This document shows, one piece after another, positions 31,671 through 44,582 of a DNA stretch of 64,000 bases. Source of the DNA: Euglena gracilis. Lineage: Eukaryota > Euglenida > Euglenophyceae > Euglenales. Each line of letters starts with the position of its first letter. Position 1 is the first letter of the stretch. Below the pieces are notes generated by a model. It ran no database searches. It was not told the origin of the DNA and saw nothing but the letters and a program-made list of their open reading frames with translations. The stretch lies in contig CP154956.1 of assembly GCA_039621445.1 (NCBI GenBank), positions 56,803,220-56,867,219 of the forward strand, read 5' to 3'. A program made the position numbers and the translations under genes.

Positions 31671-34600
31671 AACCAGGCCTTTGCTTTGGCCCTGAATTAC
31701 CCTTCAAAGCAGAAGCCTGCCAGTTACCCACAACCTTGTTGGCCATGCACGATGTCACGACCTCTTTGAAGACCTCAATATGCTTCCAGGGCCGCAAGAA
31801 CAACATTGGATCCAGCATTTCTGTTGAAAAACGAAAGGAATGAAAGCAAAAGAATTGCAAATTTTTTTCTAAAAAGAATTTCAAATGAAAAGGTTTGAAG
31901 GTACTTCTTAGCTACTCGAGGCCACCTAACCCTAAATCCCAACCCGAAACCTACCCTAACCCTATTCCTTCAAGAACCAAAATTTTCGACTCTGCCGTTT
32001 GGGGGGTGGCGGATGAGTAGCGAACAAGAACCGGTTTGAGGTTTAAAACTACACATGGAAGATGGATCCCTTTTTTTGTTGTTCCTTTTGGCGCAGAAAA
32101 TTTGAATGTTTCCAAGACTTATCGGCAGGGCCAAGTCAAATGTGCTTGTAATTCTCATTACTTTCATTATTTACGGTTTCAGCAGAGGCCCATTTCCTTC
32201 CAGTAACCTTTGGGTGTCGCGCGAAATCTGAAAGGGGGAGGGCTGTCGCATAACAGTGTTTATCAGCTTTGCCATATAAAATTTATGGTCAGCCTCAGCG
32301 CTGGACGAGGGTTCAATGCAGTCTGCATCACTGGTCATGGACAGTGCTGTCCACAAACGTCCCAGATGCTGGTCCCCTCCCCTGGTGTCGGACCCTCGGC
32401 ATGGCAAAGTGGGTGCACCCCCCAGACTTCTGCATCCGGATGTTCGCAAAAAAAATGGTGGATTTCAAGCACATTTTGCCAAAAAATAACTTTTAAAAGG
32501 ATCCGAAGAACGTCCATTTGGAGATCTTTTTGCATCTCTCCAAGCCCGGGGGGAGGATTGGAGTTTTTTGGTGGTTTCTGTTGGTGTGTTCTTGGGTCGT
32601 CCAACAGAAAGGCTGGCAGTGAGCTATTATGCACCCATCTTGTCCTTGATTGACGTTGCGTTTTGCCGCACCTTGCCTCCTGCAGAGCTTTTCAGTGGCC
32701 TTGGTGAACTTGCAAAAAATGCAGCAAGTGGTGCGTTTGGTCAACAAAACAGCTTGTGGCAAAACAGATTGTGCAATCTCAGGTCACAATTCCCCCCCCA
32801 CCCTCCAGGCACCGTGAAAATATCTCAAACTGGCGTTTGGGACGCCGGGTTCAGGACAGAACCGGCGTCTCCCCCACGGGTTTTCTGGACGCCAGTTCTG
32901 TCCTCAAACCCGGGGTTAGGGACGCCGGTTCTGTCCAAAACCCGGCGTCCCTAATGCCGGTTTTGTCATTCCTAAAAATGTCACCAAAAGTGCCCCAAAA
33001 TGGCCTCATAGCCATTTTGGGGCACTTTTGGTGACATTTTAGGAATGACAAAATGCCCTGATATGACTATTTTGATCATGTGGCGCAATGAAATTTTCCA
33101 TTTTGGGACCGTTGGGGTGGATATCCAATTTTGGTGAAAATGTTTTGGATTAAGAGTACCGTGCATCGTGGAAAAATGTGATGACCACCGCTGGCCGTCT
33201 GTTAAAAACGTGTTCAGCCCGCCAAATGCCTGCCCTGAAATTCGTGGTCTTGAACACGTTTTCAATGAGGGCATCTGTGGCAATGACACGTTTTCAATTA
33301 AGGCATCTGTGTTCAGGCACGTTTTCCATTTGGGCATCTGTGGCAACCCTGAGTAAAAAGCAAAAAAACGCTGTCACGAAAAATCAGCGGGCGGTTGCGA
33401 GGCCGGGTGGTCCTCAACGAGTGTCGGGGGCACTCTACAACATAACAGAAGGCTAGGTTGCCTTGGAGCACAACGACACGGAGTGGCGGACATCATGGAA
33501 CACGACACGCTTTACACAAAAAAGGGTACTTGTCTGTTATCGTACGACGGACCCCTTTTTGGTTATGGTACGACACCCTTTTTTTTGGGTTATTTCGGGT
33601 TAATTTAAGGAATAGGGTTAGGTGCGCACATGCACGTTTGCGCTACATGGCCACGTTGCGCAACATGCATGTGCGCACCTAACCCTATTCCTTTAAATAA
33701 CCCTAAAAATAAGTGTCGTACCATAACCAAAAGGGGGGGGTCCGTCGTACGATAACAGACAAGTACCCAAAAAAGAGCCATACTTTGGTGGCCGCCGCAA
33801 ATCTTGGCAATGAAAATGATATGCCAAACCGCAGGCGTCACACACAACTTTGTTCAGCTCCACACAATTTGGATTTTTGGGAATGGCAAAGAAGAAAAGA
33901 GGTTGCCAAACGATTCCCCGAAACGAACAAAGTTCCCGACTGCTGCTCACGTTGAGCGACACATTGTTCAATGACGCTCGCCTCATCGAACAACAGGCTG
34001 GGTTCCAGCTCCCATCCCGTCCAGGCAACAAAGAAAGCATCCAGCTCAGGATAAGAGGCTTGCCGATGTTGACACAGTTTGGCGAACTCCAAACAGTTGG
34101 CAACAGCAGCAAGCTCTGCACCCACGGAGCCGGACTTTTTTTTCCTGTTGCCCTGTGCCAGCAAGGTGCCATGAAGGGGGTCAGCCTTCGGCTTCTTGGC
34201 ATCTTGCTGGTATACCGCGAGAGCAGCCAGGAACAGTTCCGTCCTAGGGGGAGGTGGCAAAAGACCATTCACAAAGTTTGCCGTGCGTTTAGCCATAGTG
34301 GGAAGGCTGCGGAAAAAGGGGGGGGGGGTGACACGTTTTCAATGAGGGCATCTGTGGCAATGACACTTTTCCGTTACGGCATCTGTGGTTAGGCACGTTT
34401 TCAATGAGGGCATCTGTGGCAATGACATGTTTTCGATTAAGGCATCTGTGTTCAGGCACGTTTTCCATTAGGGCGCTTTTTTTTGGGTCCGAATTTCACA
34501 AATTCGCGTTTTTGACCCCTTGCGTGAATCATGACCACAAATTTCAGGGCAGGCATTTGGCGGGCTCTGAACATGTTTTTAAACAAATTGTGGCTGAGCC

Positions 34601-37600
34601 CAGATTTCAGCCTGAAAACGTGTTCAGGGGGCCCCCTTCGCTGAACACGTTTTCGGGCTGAAATCTGGGCTCAGCCACAATTTGTGTGTAGAAAAGGGCT
34701 TTCGATCGAGGGGTAACTTGGTACCCTGATGTTGCACGCAGCCCGAGATACGCTCGCAATTGTCGGATCGGCCAGAATCTTAGTCGAAATTGTGGCGATT
34801 TTTGGTCCTGATTGGTTTAAGAAGCATGATGAACCATGCAGAAAGGATTTTTCTGTTCGAATCGACGACCTGAGGGGTCTAGGGGATACAAGAATTGTGA
34901 AATTAGGATTTCCCAGTGACATGAAATTAGAGCACCAGGCGGCGTGACTGATGACTAGTCGTCTGATGAAAAGAGCTTTCAATTGAGCAGTGGGTTTCTA
35001 CCTGAACGATTGGCACAGCCAGAGATACGCTCGCGATCGTCGGAATTTGGCGAAATCCAAGGTAGCGTAACATTGCAGATTAGTGGTCGGAGATTGGTCC
35101 TGGAAGTGTCCTTTGACCGAAGGTTGGGGACACCGGTTCTGTCCTGAACCCGGCGTCCCTAGAGCGCCGGTTTAAAAAGGGCGGGGGGGGGGGGCGGTTC
35201 TGTCCTGAACCCGGCGTCCCCAGACGCCGGTTCCGTCTTCGGACGGAACCGGCGTTCAGGACGCCGGGTTCAGGACAGAACCGGCGTCCCCCCCTTTTCT
35301 GATATAGGGGGAGCACGCCGTCGGCCAGCCGTCGGCCAGCCGTGTGACTCACAGGAAAATGACCCGAGCCACAGCCTTGCAATGCAAAAATAATTTCGCC
35401 GCCAATCTCCCTTCAAGGTCATGTTCATCGTTGGTGGAGGCTGCATTTTTGCCCATTTGAAGTCATTTTTCGTCAATTTTTGTCAATTTTGCGGATTTGG
35501 GACTTCTTTGACAAATTTTGACCATTTCAGCCTTTTTGGGGGGCTCATTCTAGAGCCATTGTGAACGGTTATTGCCTACATAGAATTCAAATGACTAAAA
35601 AATGCTCAGCTGGTGTCCCACTGGCAAAGTTTACCAAATAATGGACAAAAAAAGGCTCAAATATTGTGTGAAATGGTTTCAAGTGACTCAAAATTGTAGC
35701 CCCTCTTGTAGAATTCGAAAGATAATTCAAAACGAACATCCGAAATTAAGATTTGGCACCCAACATGAAACATTTGCACACCAAATTTAGGCATTAGGTG
35801 CTGAAATTAAGCAATTTTCACCCCGAAATATGCATTTGCCACTCATGCCAGCCAAAATTGTGCATTTTACACATGAAATGGGATTTTACACCCAAAATTA
35901 GGCACTTGCCACTCAAAATTAGGAATTTACACATGAAATTAGGACCACTAAAAATTAGGAATTTACACATGAAATTAGGAATTTCCTCCTCAAAATTAGC
36001 AATTTCACGCCAAATTAGGCATTTGCTACCCATATGAGAAAGACAACCTGACCCGGCTTCCGTCACGCCGTCGGCCAGCCGTGTGCTCCCCCATAGAATC
36101 AACACGTTGCACCAATACCGGGGGGGGGGGAACGTGTACGGGAAAAAATGTTGTGGGAAAAATTCTGGACGAAATTTTGTCCAGGGGTTTTCCTGCCCTT
36201 TTAAGGACCCGTCCAGGATTTTTCCCGGCAGATTTAAGGAACCTCCAGTGAATGTGATATTTCTTCCTCTCAGGAATCGGTGTTGTGCGCAAAACCTTTG
36301 TGGTTTTTTTTTCAGCTGTCCAATATTTTTTCCCACCTGGTTTAAGCGAGCGTTCAGGATTTTTCCCGGCATTTTAAGGATTCGTCCAATATTTTTCCCG
36401 GCAGAATTTTTCCCGTCGGCAATTGTTCCCGGCCAGATTCCCCCCCCCCCGGTAATACTGAAGAAAACCAGGGAGGTAAGGGGGGAGGTTTGTCAGCCTC
36501 TTATCCCCTTTCTGGTTTGCAAGGTATCACAAGGCGAGTGGCCCAGTGGTACAGCGTGCCCTGCGGTCGTGGGTTCAATTCCCCCCTCATCTTTTTTTGG
36601 TTCGACTTTTGTTGGTAAAATAACTGTGAATTAGTTAGAAAGAGTGAAAAAGCCTCACACACACAAACAATTAGTCGACTCATCGATTAATCGAATCTAC
36701 CCTACACAAGGAATGGAACAATTCCCTTGAAATGAACCAAACTATTTTGACAATCTTTGAATGCCCGGTGAATTTTATTTACAATATAAATTAAAATTTT
36801 ATTTTGCCTGATCTCCTGCGCACGTGCGGGGGCACATGCACACGTTCACACATGCACCACGTCACTCATGCATCACACCTGTCCAATGCTTTGCACAATT
36901 TGCGCAACTTGCACCTCCCCCCTCAATTGCGGTTCATTGTCTCTTTTGTCTCTTTTGAACACCCAACAGTTTGTGGTTCATTTGCAGATGGATTCTTGTG
37001 GCCCAGGATCACTGCATCACAGCCATTCATAAAATTTACGTGGGCTCATGGATGTTCCCCCCCCCTAGTGTGTCCTTGCCAAGCACCTCTGATGATGCTG
37101 GGCGATGCTGAGCGATGCTGGATTTTTGGAGACCAGAGGTGGGGTTCCGATGCTGGGATGCAGGGCGATGCAGGCATTTTTTTTGTGTATTTTGTGTAAG
37201 AATTAAACCCATTTTTAGGATACCATGCCCCCCCTTTTACAAATTTCCCCAAAAAAGTGCTCAAAAATCGACGTTTTTGGGACGTTTTCAAAAATCGCTT
37301 TTGGCAAATGTGCTCAAAATTGACCATTTTTTTGCGAACATCCAAGAAAAGTTGCCAAAAATGACCCCTTTTGGGTTGCCCGAGGGTCGGGTTTGGGAAT
37401 AGCTCGGGGGGGGGGGGCCTCGGTCCCCCCCCCCCCCGAGCTGTTCCCCCCCCTCACATTTGACCCAAATTAGCCCAATATTTGCCCAAATCAGTGCAAA
37501 ATAGCCCCCAAAATAGCAAAAATTAATCCCAAATGGCCAAGATGGGTGTAATATTGGAGATTTGTCAGGAAAATACCATGCCCCCCCCCCCCCCCGGAGC

Positions 37601-40311
37601 TATTCCCATCCCCGGGACCCTTTACGGCCCAATGGGAACAGTACGAGCAGGCTTATGGCATTATTGGTATTATTTTTTTGGCCATTTTATGCCATTTTGG
37701 TAATTTTGGGTGGTTTTCCACAATTTTTTTGTGGACATTGTTGGTGTTTTTGGGCTATTTAAGGGAATTTCAAGCCATTTTAGGTCATTTTGGTTGCTTT
37801 TTGGGTTTTTTTTTTGTGGCCCCAATGGATGCAGATATTGGACAAGATGCAGACACTGGACAAGATGCAGTGGATGCAGATACTGGACAAGATGCAGACA
37901 TTTGACAATATGCAAATGATGGACAAGATGCAGATACCGGACGGGGGTCGGGCTGAGCGGGTCTCCTGCCAGGCGGGGTTTTCCTCTATTTTCGACGCAA
38001 AATTTTATGGACCTATATTGACCCCCAAAAGTGGGTCCTCCTGAGCCTCCCCCCCCCTGGACCCCCCAGGGTCCGGGCCCTCCTCCCCCCGGGGTCCAAA
38101 AAAAAACCCCTGCCCAGGGGGTGTTCCACGCCAGGCTGGGTGAGTGGGTGCGCTGGGGGGTTTTAAAAGAAGCCTGGTGAGCGCTGCTGACGAGCCCCTG
38201 TTTGCTGGGTCCAGCCAAAAAATTTTTTCCATGCAAAGTGACAATTTTTTTTTAAAAATGTGTTCAAAAATGGCCAAAAAATGATATTTAGGGGTCATCT
38301 GACCGGACTGGGTTGAAATCGGTCCTGATCAGGGATGGATGGGAAGCCTTGACAGGGGGGGGGTCGGACCCCACCTCCCACCTCAAAATTGCCAAAATAA
38401 GAGTTCAGCGCCCCCCCCCCCCCCACCACCTGACCATGCTTGTGCTTACCAACCAGGGGGGGAGGGGGGTGGGTGGGTGCTATCGGGTGCCTGCCCCTAG
38501 CAGGCACACCCCTGGGGGAACCAAGAAAATTTTCATTGAAAATGGCCTTTTCTGGACCCCGGCGCCGAAGGCGGAGGCGAAGGGTCGGAGGGGGGTGCCT
38601 GCAATGGGCAGGCACCCCCCAAAACCCTACCCCCCATGGGGGGGGGTCAGATCGGGTGCTATGGGGTGCTTGCCCCAAGCACCTCCCCCGTGGGGTGGGC
38701 ACCCGACTAAGCACAAGCCTGCACCTGACCCAACACGACAACCCAGCAGGGCAGAACGGAAAGGCCTGGTTGGGGGGGGGGTCGACCCCCCACCAGGTGG
38801 GGGGGTCCTCCCGGTGGGGGGGGTCGACCCCCCCCCCTGCCCACCACAGCGGAAAACGGGGCCCCGAGCGAGAAATTGGTGATGGACTTTTTGGTGGTCA
38901 GTACCGACTAGTCGCTAGCGACCATTGATGGTCGGCCCCCCCCCGGGGTCCTTAAGCAAATGCCAGGGCCCGACCTGTAGTTAAAAGTCCTTTGAAAAGG
39001 GGGGGGGTAATGCGGTACAGTGGCCATTTCTGTCGACCTCCAGAGGTCGGCCCAACCTGCATGGCCAATTTTCCGCCCGGGGCCCAGCTGCCAGACCCCC
39101 CACCTGGGGGGGTCCACTTGGCATATGGGCAGACGCTGGATGACGTGCCACTGGCTTCAGCTTTCTTTGGAGCTGAGCATGCTGAGGGATTCATTGACGC
39201 CTTGACCAAATCAGGGCAATCAAAGCGTAAAGCTGATGGTTCGGAGGCACCATTTCATCTTGAAGATGAGGCATTGGAACAGTTGGTCAAACTGGGCATC
39301 AAAGCTAAAATGACTGTGCTGGCAGATGATGCATATGAGAAGAAATTTGGAATGATTTTTGAGTATGGGCATACAGTCAGTCATGCAATTGAGAAGGCTT
39401 ATGGTGATGGCACCATTCCTCATGGATTGGGAGTGGCATATGGGATGCTGTGTTGCTCATATGTTTCCCATCGCCTTGGCATACCCAGGCAAATCAAACG
39501 CGCAATTCGGCTGGATGAAATGTAGTTGGTGCCACACGCAACACATGCGCACGCATGCACACACACACACACACACACATACGCACGAATGCTCATTTTT
39601 TCAACACTGTGGTTTGCAGGTCATTTTTTGGGCAGTTGTATGATTTCGACCCAGCCCGGCCCAGCTCAAACACAGTCGGGGTCCCCCCAGAAGTGGCGCA
39701 GCCCAGCAACCCCCCCCCCCCCCGGGTGAGAGATGTGTGCCCGGACAGAGGACAAACTGAGGAGCATTGAATGTGGATGGATCTCGGTACTTCAATGCTT
39801 TGTTCTTCAATTCCGTTCATTATCCTTTTGTTAATTGCATTCGCTCTTTCCACGGTGTTGGCTCCTGGTTGCGTTGGTTGTCTGCAGCCAATGTCAGCCG
39901 AAGACAGACACAAGCACGATGCGATGTGCAACCTTCTCATTCAGAAGTGGCCCCTTCCTGAGCCACAAGCAGGGATAAAGTTGCTTTTTTAAAATCCCCT
40001 TTTATGAAATGAAGCTGAATCAAAACGTTTCAGCAGACAAGATTGAGAAATGGCGTGTTTCATCAGACATCCATTTTTTGATTATTCATAGGTACTCATT
40101 TTTTGGGTGATTGTTTTCCTCAAATCATTTAAGAAAACCTCGTTCTTGATAAGAGGCCATTTGAGTCAGGTTTTTTTTATTTCCATTTCCATCCCCAGAA
40201 TGCTAAAAGATAAACAAAAATCTTTCTATCTCTATCTCTATAATCTCCATCTCTATGTCTCTATATCTGTCTGTCTATCTATCTATCTATCCATCTATCT
40301 ATCCATCTATC

Positions 40312-40367
<56 letters not shown>

Positions 40368-43300
40368 GCTCGCTATATATAGATCTACATATCTCTATCT
40401 CTATCCATCTATCTGTCTATCTCTATATAAAAATGATCATGCTCATTCACATTCCTCATTCATGTATGCTGTCCTTCATTTCACATCCTCATTCATGTAT
40501 TCCTCATGAAAATTATCAATCCTTTCAAGGAGTGTCTTGATTAATTGCCATGTTAATTATTTATGATAATTATTGTGCATCAACACCAACATTTGACCGG
40601 TCTGTACGACTCCAACAGACAAAATAACAGATGGAGCACTGTGTAGATTTCCCCAAATTCTTGACCAATGAAACTGAAATTCCTGACTTTATTTATTTAA
40701 GACTGAATTCAGACGATCGGTATCCGTCTGTTTCGACACAGAATTTTGTTAATGTCAGTAGAATTTCAACAAAATTTCAACGCTTCGGGCCCAGAAAATA
40801 GGTTTACTAGTTGCCGCATCACCCCTCAAACGAATGTTTCTCTTATCGGACAACCAGCGATGACAACTGTATCTGGCCAAATGGTACAGAATGCTTTATT
40901 CTGAACTTCCAGAAAAAGAAACGGGCATCCTAAGTTCAGCCAGCTGTGATCATCTGACCGCAAAATTTAGCCCTTGTCTGGTCCAAAATGCTTCCAGAAC
41001 CCAATAAGATCAAATATGTCGAAAAAAGTGGAAATACAAGATTTCCCAAAAATTCCCAATCTGACCAGCAACAGATTTCTCAATGGAATGGAAATAAACT
41101 GACCTAATCAAATTCAGCCTGAAAAAAAAAATTCCATTGAAGTCAGTAGAAATAAAAGAAAGACAGGCGTCGGGCCCAGAAAATATGTTTCAATTTAGAA
41201 AAATGGCCATTATTATAGGTCTTGTGGCCATCATTTTGGGGAACATGGCCATTATTTGGGCTCAGTGGCCATTATTTTCACGTTTTAGCTGTAAATGTCA
41301 TATTTAAAGCAAATATCCAGGAAAATTGCAAAAAAAAATCAAAAAAATTGCGTTTAGTCAACACCTGCAGAAGAATAAAAAATGGAAGCACAGGGTTTTC
41401 TCACCAACCATAACAATCTGTAACCCCCCCCCCCCAATTAGAAGCCCCTCCCCCAAATAACAACCCCCCCCAGATTGAAGCGCCCCCTCGGGTTTCCCAC
41501 CAAAAATCCAAATAACAGTCCCCCCCCCCCCCTGGCAGCTGCATGCATTCAAGGTGCTGGCAAACTGCAAGCACACAAATGCAACTTAGATTGAGTTTTT
41601 GCCACAGTCATAGCAATGAGGGTTGGGACACTGATGCAAAAAGCATGGCTGCTGGGATGGGAAAACGTTTGACCCAAGAGTCAGCATTTGGGATTTTTGT
41701 TTAAATGCATAATGGCTAGTGGCTTTCCAGGGAAGGGTGCTGGGTTGCTTCGCGCCAGGTTCTCTCCCCCTCCCGGGGGAGGAGGGACCCCCCCTTACCT
41801 GCTCACTTAAAACCTTGTCCAAGGTTTTAGCTCCAAATTAGGAATCACCAAACCACAAATTTGGCTTTTTTGAGCCTCAAAATTAACTGTTGGTTGACTT
41901 CCTCGACAAGTCGATTAACTGGGGGGGGTCGTAATTCCCTGACTGTTGGTTAACCAAACAACCCTGCCTTGACCCTGAATCCTGGAGCACTTTAGACATT
42001 TTTCCTCTTTTGTGTAGACCCCACCATTTTTATTGAAAACACTGCTGCCTGGGTCGGGAAAACTGGTTCGGGAAAACCTCCCAAGTTCCCCATCACCATT
42101 TGGGAAAGGACCCTCCAAAAGGGCACCTTCAAACAACTGCAACAGTCCACCAATCAGTGGATTTTGATGTGGATTTTGCCCGCCCAATTTTGTTCAAGCC
42201 CATTTGGACTTCAAAACTTTGTGAGGGGCTTCAAAAATGCCCAAAATTGCATTTTCATCTGACTTTTTTCAACAAATTGACAAAAGGGTGGATCGACCCC
42301 CCTCCCCCGCCCCCATCCCTTCCCCCTGTACAAAACCAACGCTTACCTGATACCCTGCCCTTGGAGATTCCTATTCTCGTTAATCAGTTTACCAAGGGGC
42401 CATATCCACTTTGGTCAGGGTAGGGTCCCTTTGTAAGTTTGACTGCTATTGCCAAAAATGCCCAAAATGGAACAAAATGTCATGAAAAAGGTTGGTCGAT
42501 TTCCAAGACATCGGAATCAGTTTAGGTCAGTCGATTTCCATTCCCTTTAAGGCCCACTTTAGGCCCAATTTTTCAGGTGCTTAATGACAATGCAGGCCCC
42601 AGACCAAATTTTTTTCGACCGACATAACAGATTTACAGGGCTCAGCAAATTTGCCGTTAACAATTCACACAAAAATTGCAAAAATGCCCCCTCCCCTCCC
42701 GCCAAGTCTTGTACATTTTAATCTTGTTTATTTTTTTGCCTTGCCAATTGCCCCCCCGCAATCCATTCAGGGTGTCCCCATTAAACCAGTTTTACCCACC
42801 CCCCGGCACAGGTTAGCGAGCTAGATCAAGCAGCCCCCTAAACCGCCCCCGTCAAGGTCAGGGGGGGTTTTGTGCCAAAATTCACAATTGCTATTTTTGG
42901 GGGGGGGTCCCGGGGGGGGGGGGGGATTGGATTTCCCCCGGGGGGGGGGGGGGACTGGAGCTAGCAGGGCTAGATAGTGGAAAAATTTTTTCCAGTGACT
43001 GGCGCGAAGCGCCAAAAATTTTTTTGGGACCACCAAAAATGGCCAAAAATGCCGGTTTAGGTCACTTTTGGGAATTTTTGGAATAAAATCAGCCCAAAAC
43101 CTATTAAAAACCTCATTTTTCCTCCGGCGCAGCACCGGAGGAAAATTTTTTTTCCAGTTCGGGGGACCCCTGGACCCCCCGGGGGGAGGGAGGGTTCTAG
43201 CTAGTCCATTTTTTCCAGTGTCTAGCCGATTGGTCCTTCAGCAAATGCCTGGTCCCAATAACCAATTTTTTTGCACTTCACCCCAGATATGTTTGCACTT

Positions 43301-44544
43301 GACACCAATTCATTTTCACTTGACCACAAAACTGTTTGCATTTCACCCAAATTTGTTTGCATTTCAACACAAAAATATCTGAACACTGTTCCAAACATGT
43401 TTGCATTTTTTCAGATCATTTTTTTTGCATTTGGATCTGGTGTTTTGCACAGTTGTCATTTGAAACTCCAGCTGGAATGGATCTTGATACGTGCTTTTTT
43501 CTCATTGAGCAAAATAAGTGAAAATTCTTTCAGAACAAGTGCAAATATTTTTGTTTTTTTTTTTATGCCCACGGCCTTCAAATGCATTTGCCTACAGGTG
43601 GAAAAAAATTTTTTGCCAGGCGTGGGCAAAAAATTTCGGTCTCTTGGTGTTGGTCCTCTGGCCAGACATTGAAGGTCCTCCGGGCCAAATTTATTTGGTC
43701 CACCGTTCATCAAACGTGCCGTTAGCTGTAATTTTATATTTCTTATTTGCCATATCCTGGCAATGATCTTTCTGGACATCCAACCCCCAACCTAACCCTA
43801 ACACACTCCCATGGATCCAGGCTTTTGCTTAAAGGTTCGCACCCCCCCCCCCTTGGGGGCTGGACCAGCCAGTCCAAATTTGGCCAGTGGAAATCCTGGT
43901 GGACCTGGGGGGGGGTGGCCACCTCCACAAACATAGACAGAAGGGCCTGAGGCGGATAACAGCGCCAGGCCAGAAGAGGGGATAAAATGCGCCAAAAAAA
44001 TCAGACGAAGCGCACACAGTGGTGGGGGAGGGACGTCCACCCGCAGGCCAGAGGAAAATTTTCTCCAGTGACAGATGCGAAACGCCGAATTTTCTTGGAC
44101 CCAAATCTTGCCAAAAAATGCCCATTTTTGGCCATTTTGGGGTTTTTTTTTTGACAGAATCAGCCAAGCGCAGCGCCAGAGGGGAAATTTCAGTTGGGGG
44201 GGGGGCGGACCCCCCCCGGGGGAATGGGGTCTAGCTAGTCCGTTTTTTCCAATGACTGGCAAAATGGCTGGCCAGTGGACCCCCCGGGCCTTTCAGCGAA
44301 AGCCTGCATGGACACGAGATGTCTGAGTAATCTTCGAGAACAGAACTGAAAGGATTGTAAAACCCAAACCCAAGCGCATTTGTTGAATATGAGGGTTGCA
44401 GATTTCACACAAAAAAGCCCTGGATTCATTGTAAAAGGGTTGAAATCAACGCCATGCTTTCCTTTTTGTGTCAATTTCCAGAGTTTTGCGTTGTTATTGC
44501 AACGGGTTACTGTTGATTCCTTTTTGTTTTTCTGTTTTTTTTTT

Positions 44545-44582
<38 letters not shown>

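Larger units (their letters stand above)
32720..39161 (+). other. Cyclase intron 3, 6.4 kb, nonconventional
   Basis: Near its 5' end AGC (32,723-32,725) and AGTGGTGC (32,727-32,734) pair with GCT (39,154-39,156) and GTGCCACT (39,145-39,152), allowing two G-T pairs. Here the +4 to +6 and -8 to -6 triplets are AGC and GCT. Removal yields K-N-F-F-G-A-E in frame. An alternative boundary at a shared CAGC would add two alanines and also stay in frame. The intron houses PHD-like copy 2, a foldback element, family A copies and a tRNA-like sequence. Confidence 0.75.

Noticed and set aside
31814-32624. Placing intron 2 at the AGC direct repeat
   Set aside because: It is also in frame but gives IGSSYYAP with one residue too many. 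The paired-end rule gives IGSYYAP with the family's spacing.
36536-36597. A functional tRNA gene
   Set aside because: There is no space for an anticodon arm and the acceptor and D stems contain mismatches.
38992-39161. Extending cyclase exon 4 upstream in its open frame to 38,992
   Set aside because: That part is translation of repeat sequence (a relative of the 25.7-kb palindrome). It does not match the family and lies outside the paired intron ends.
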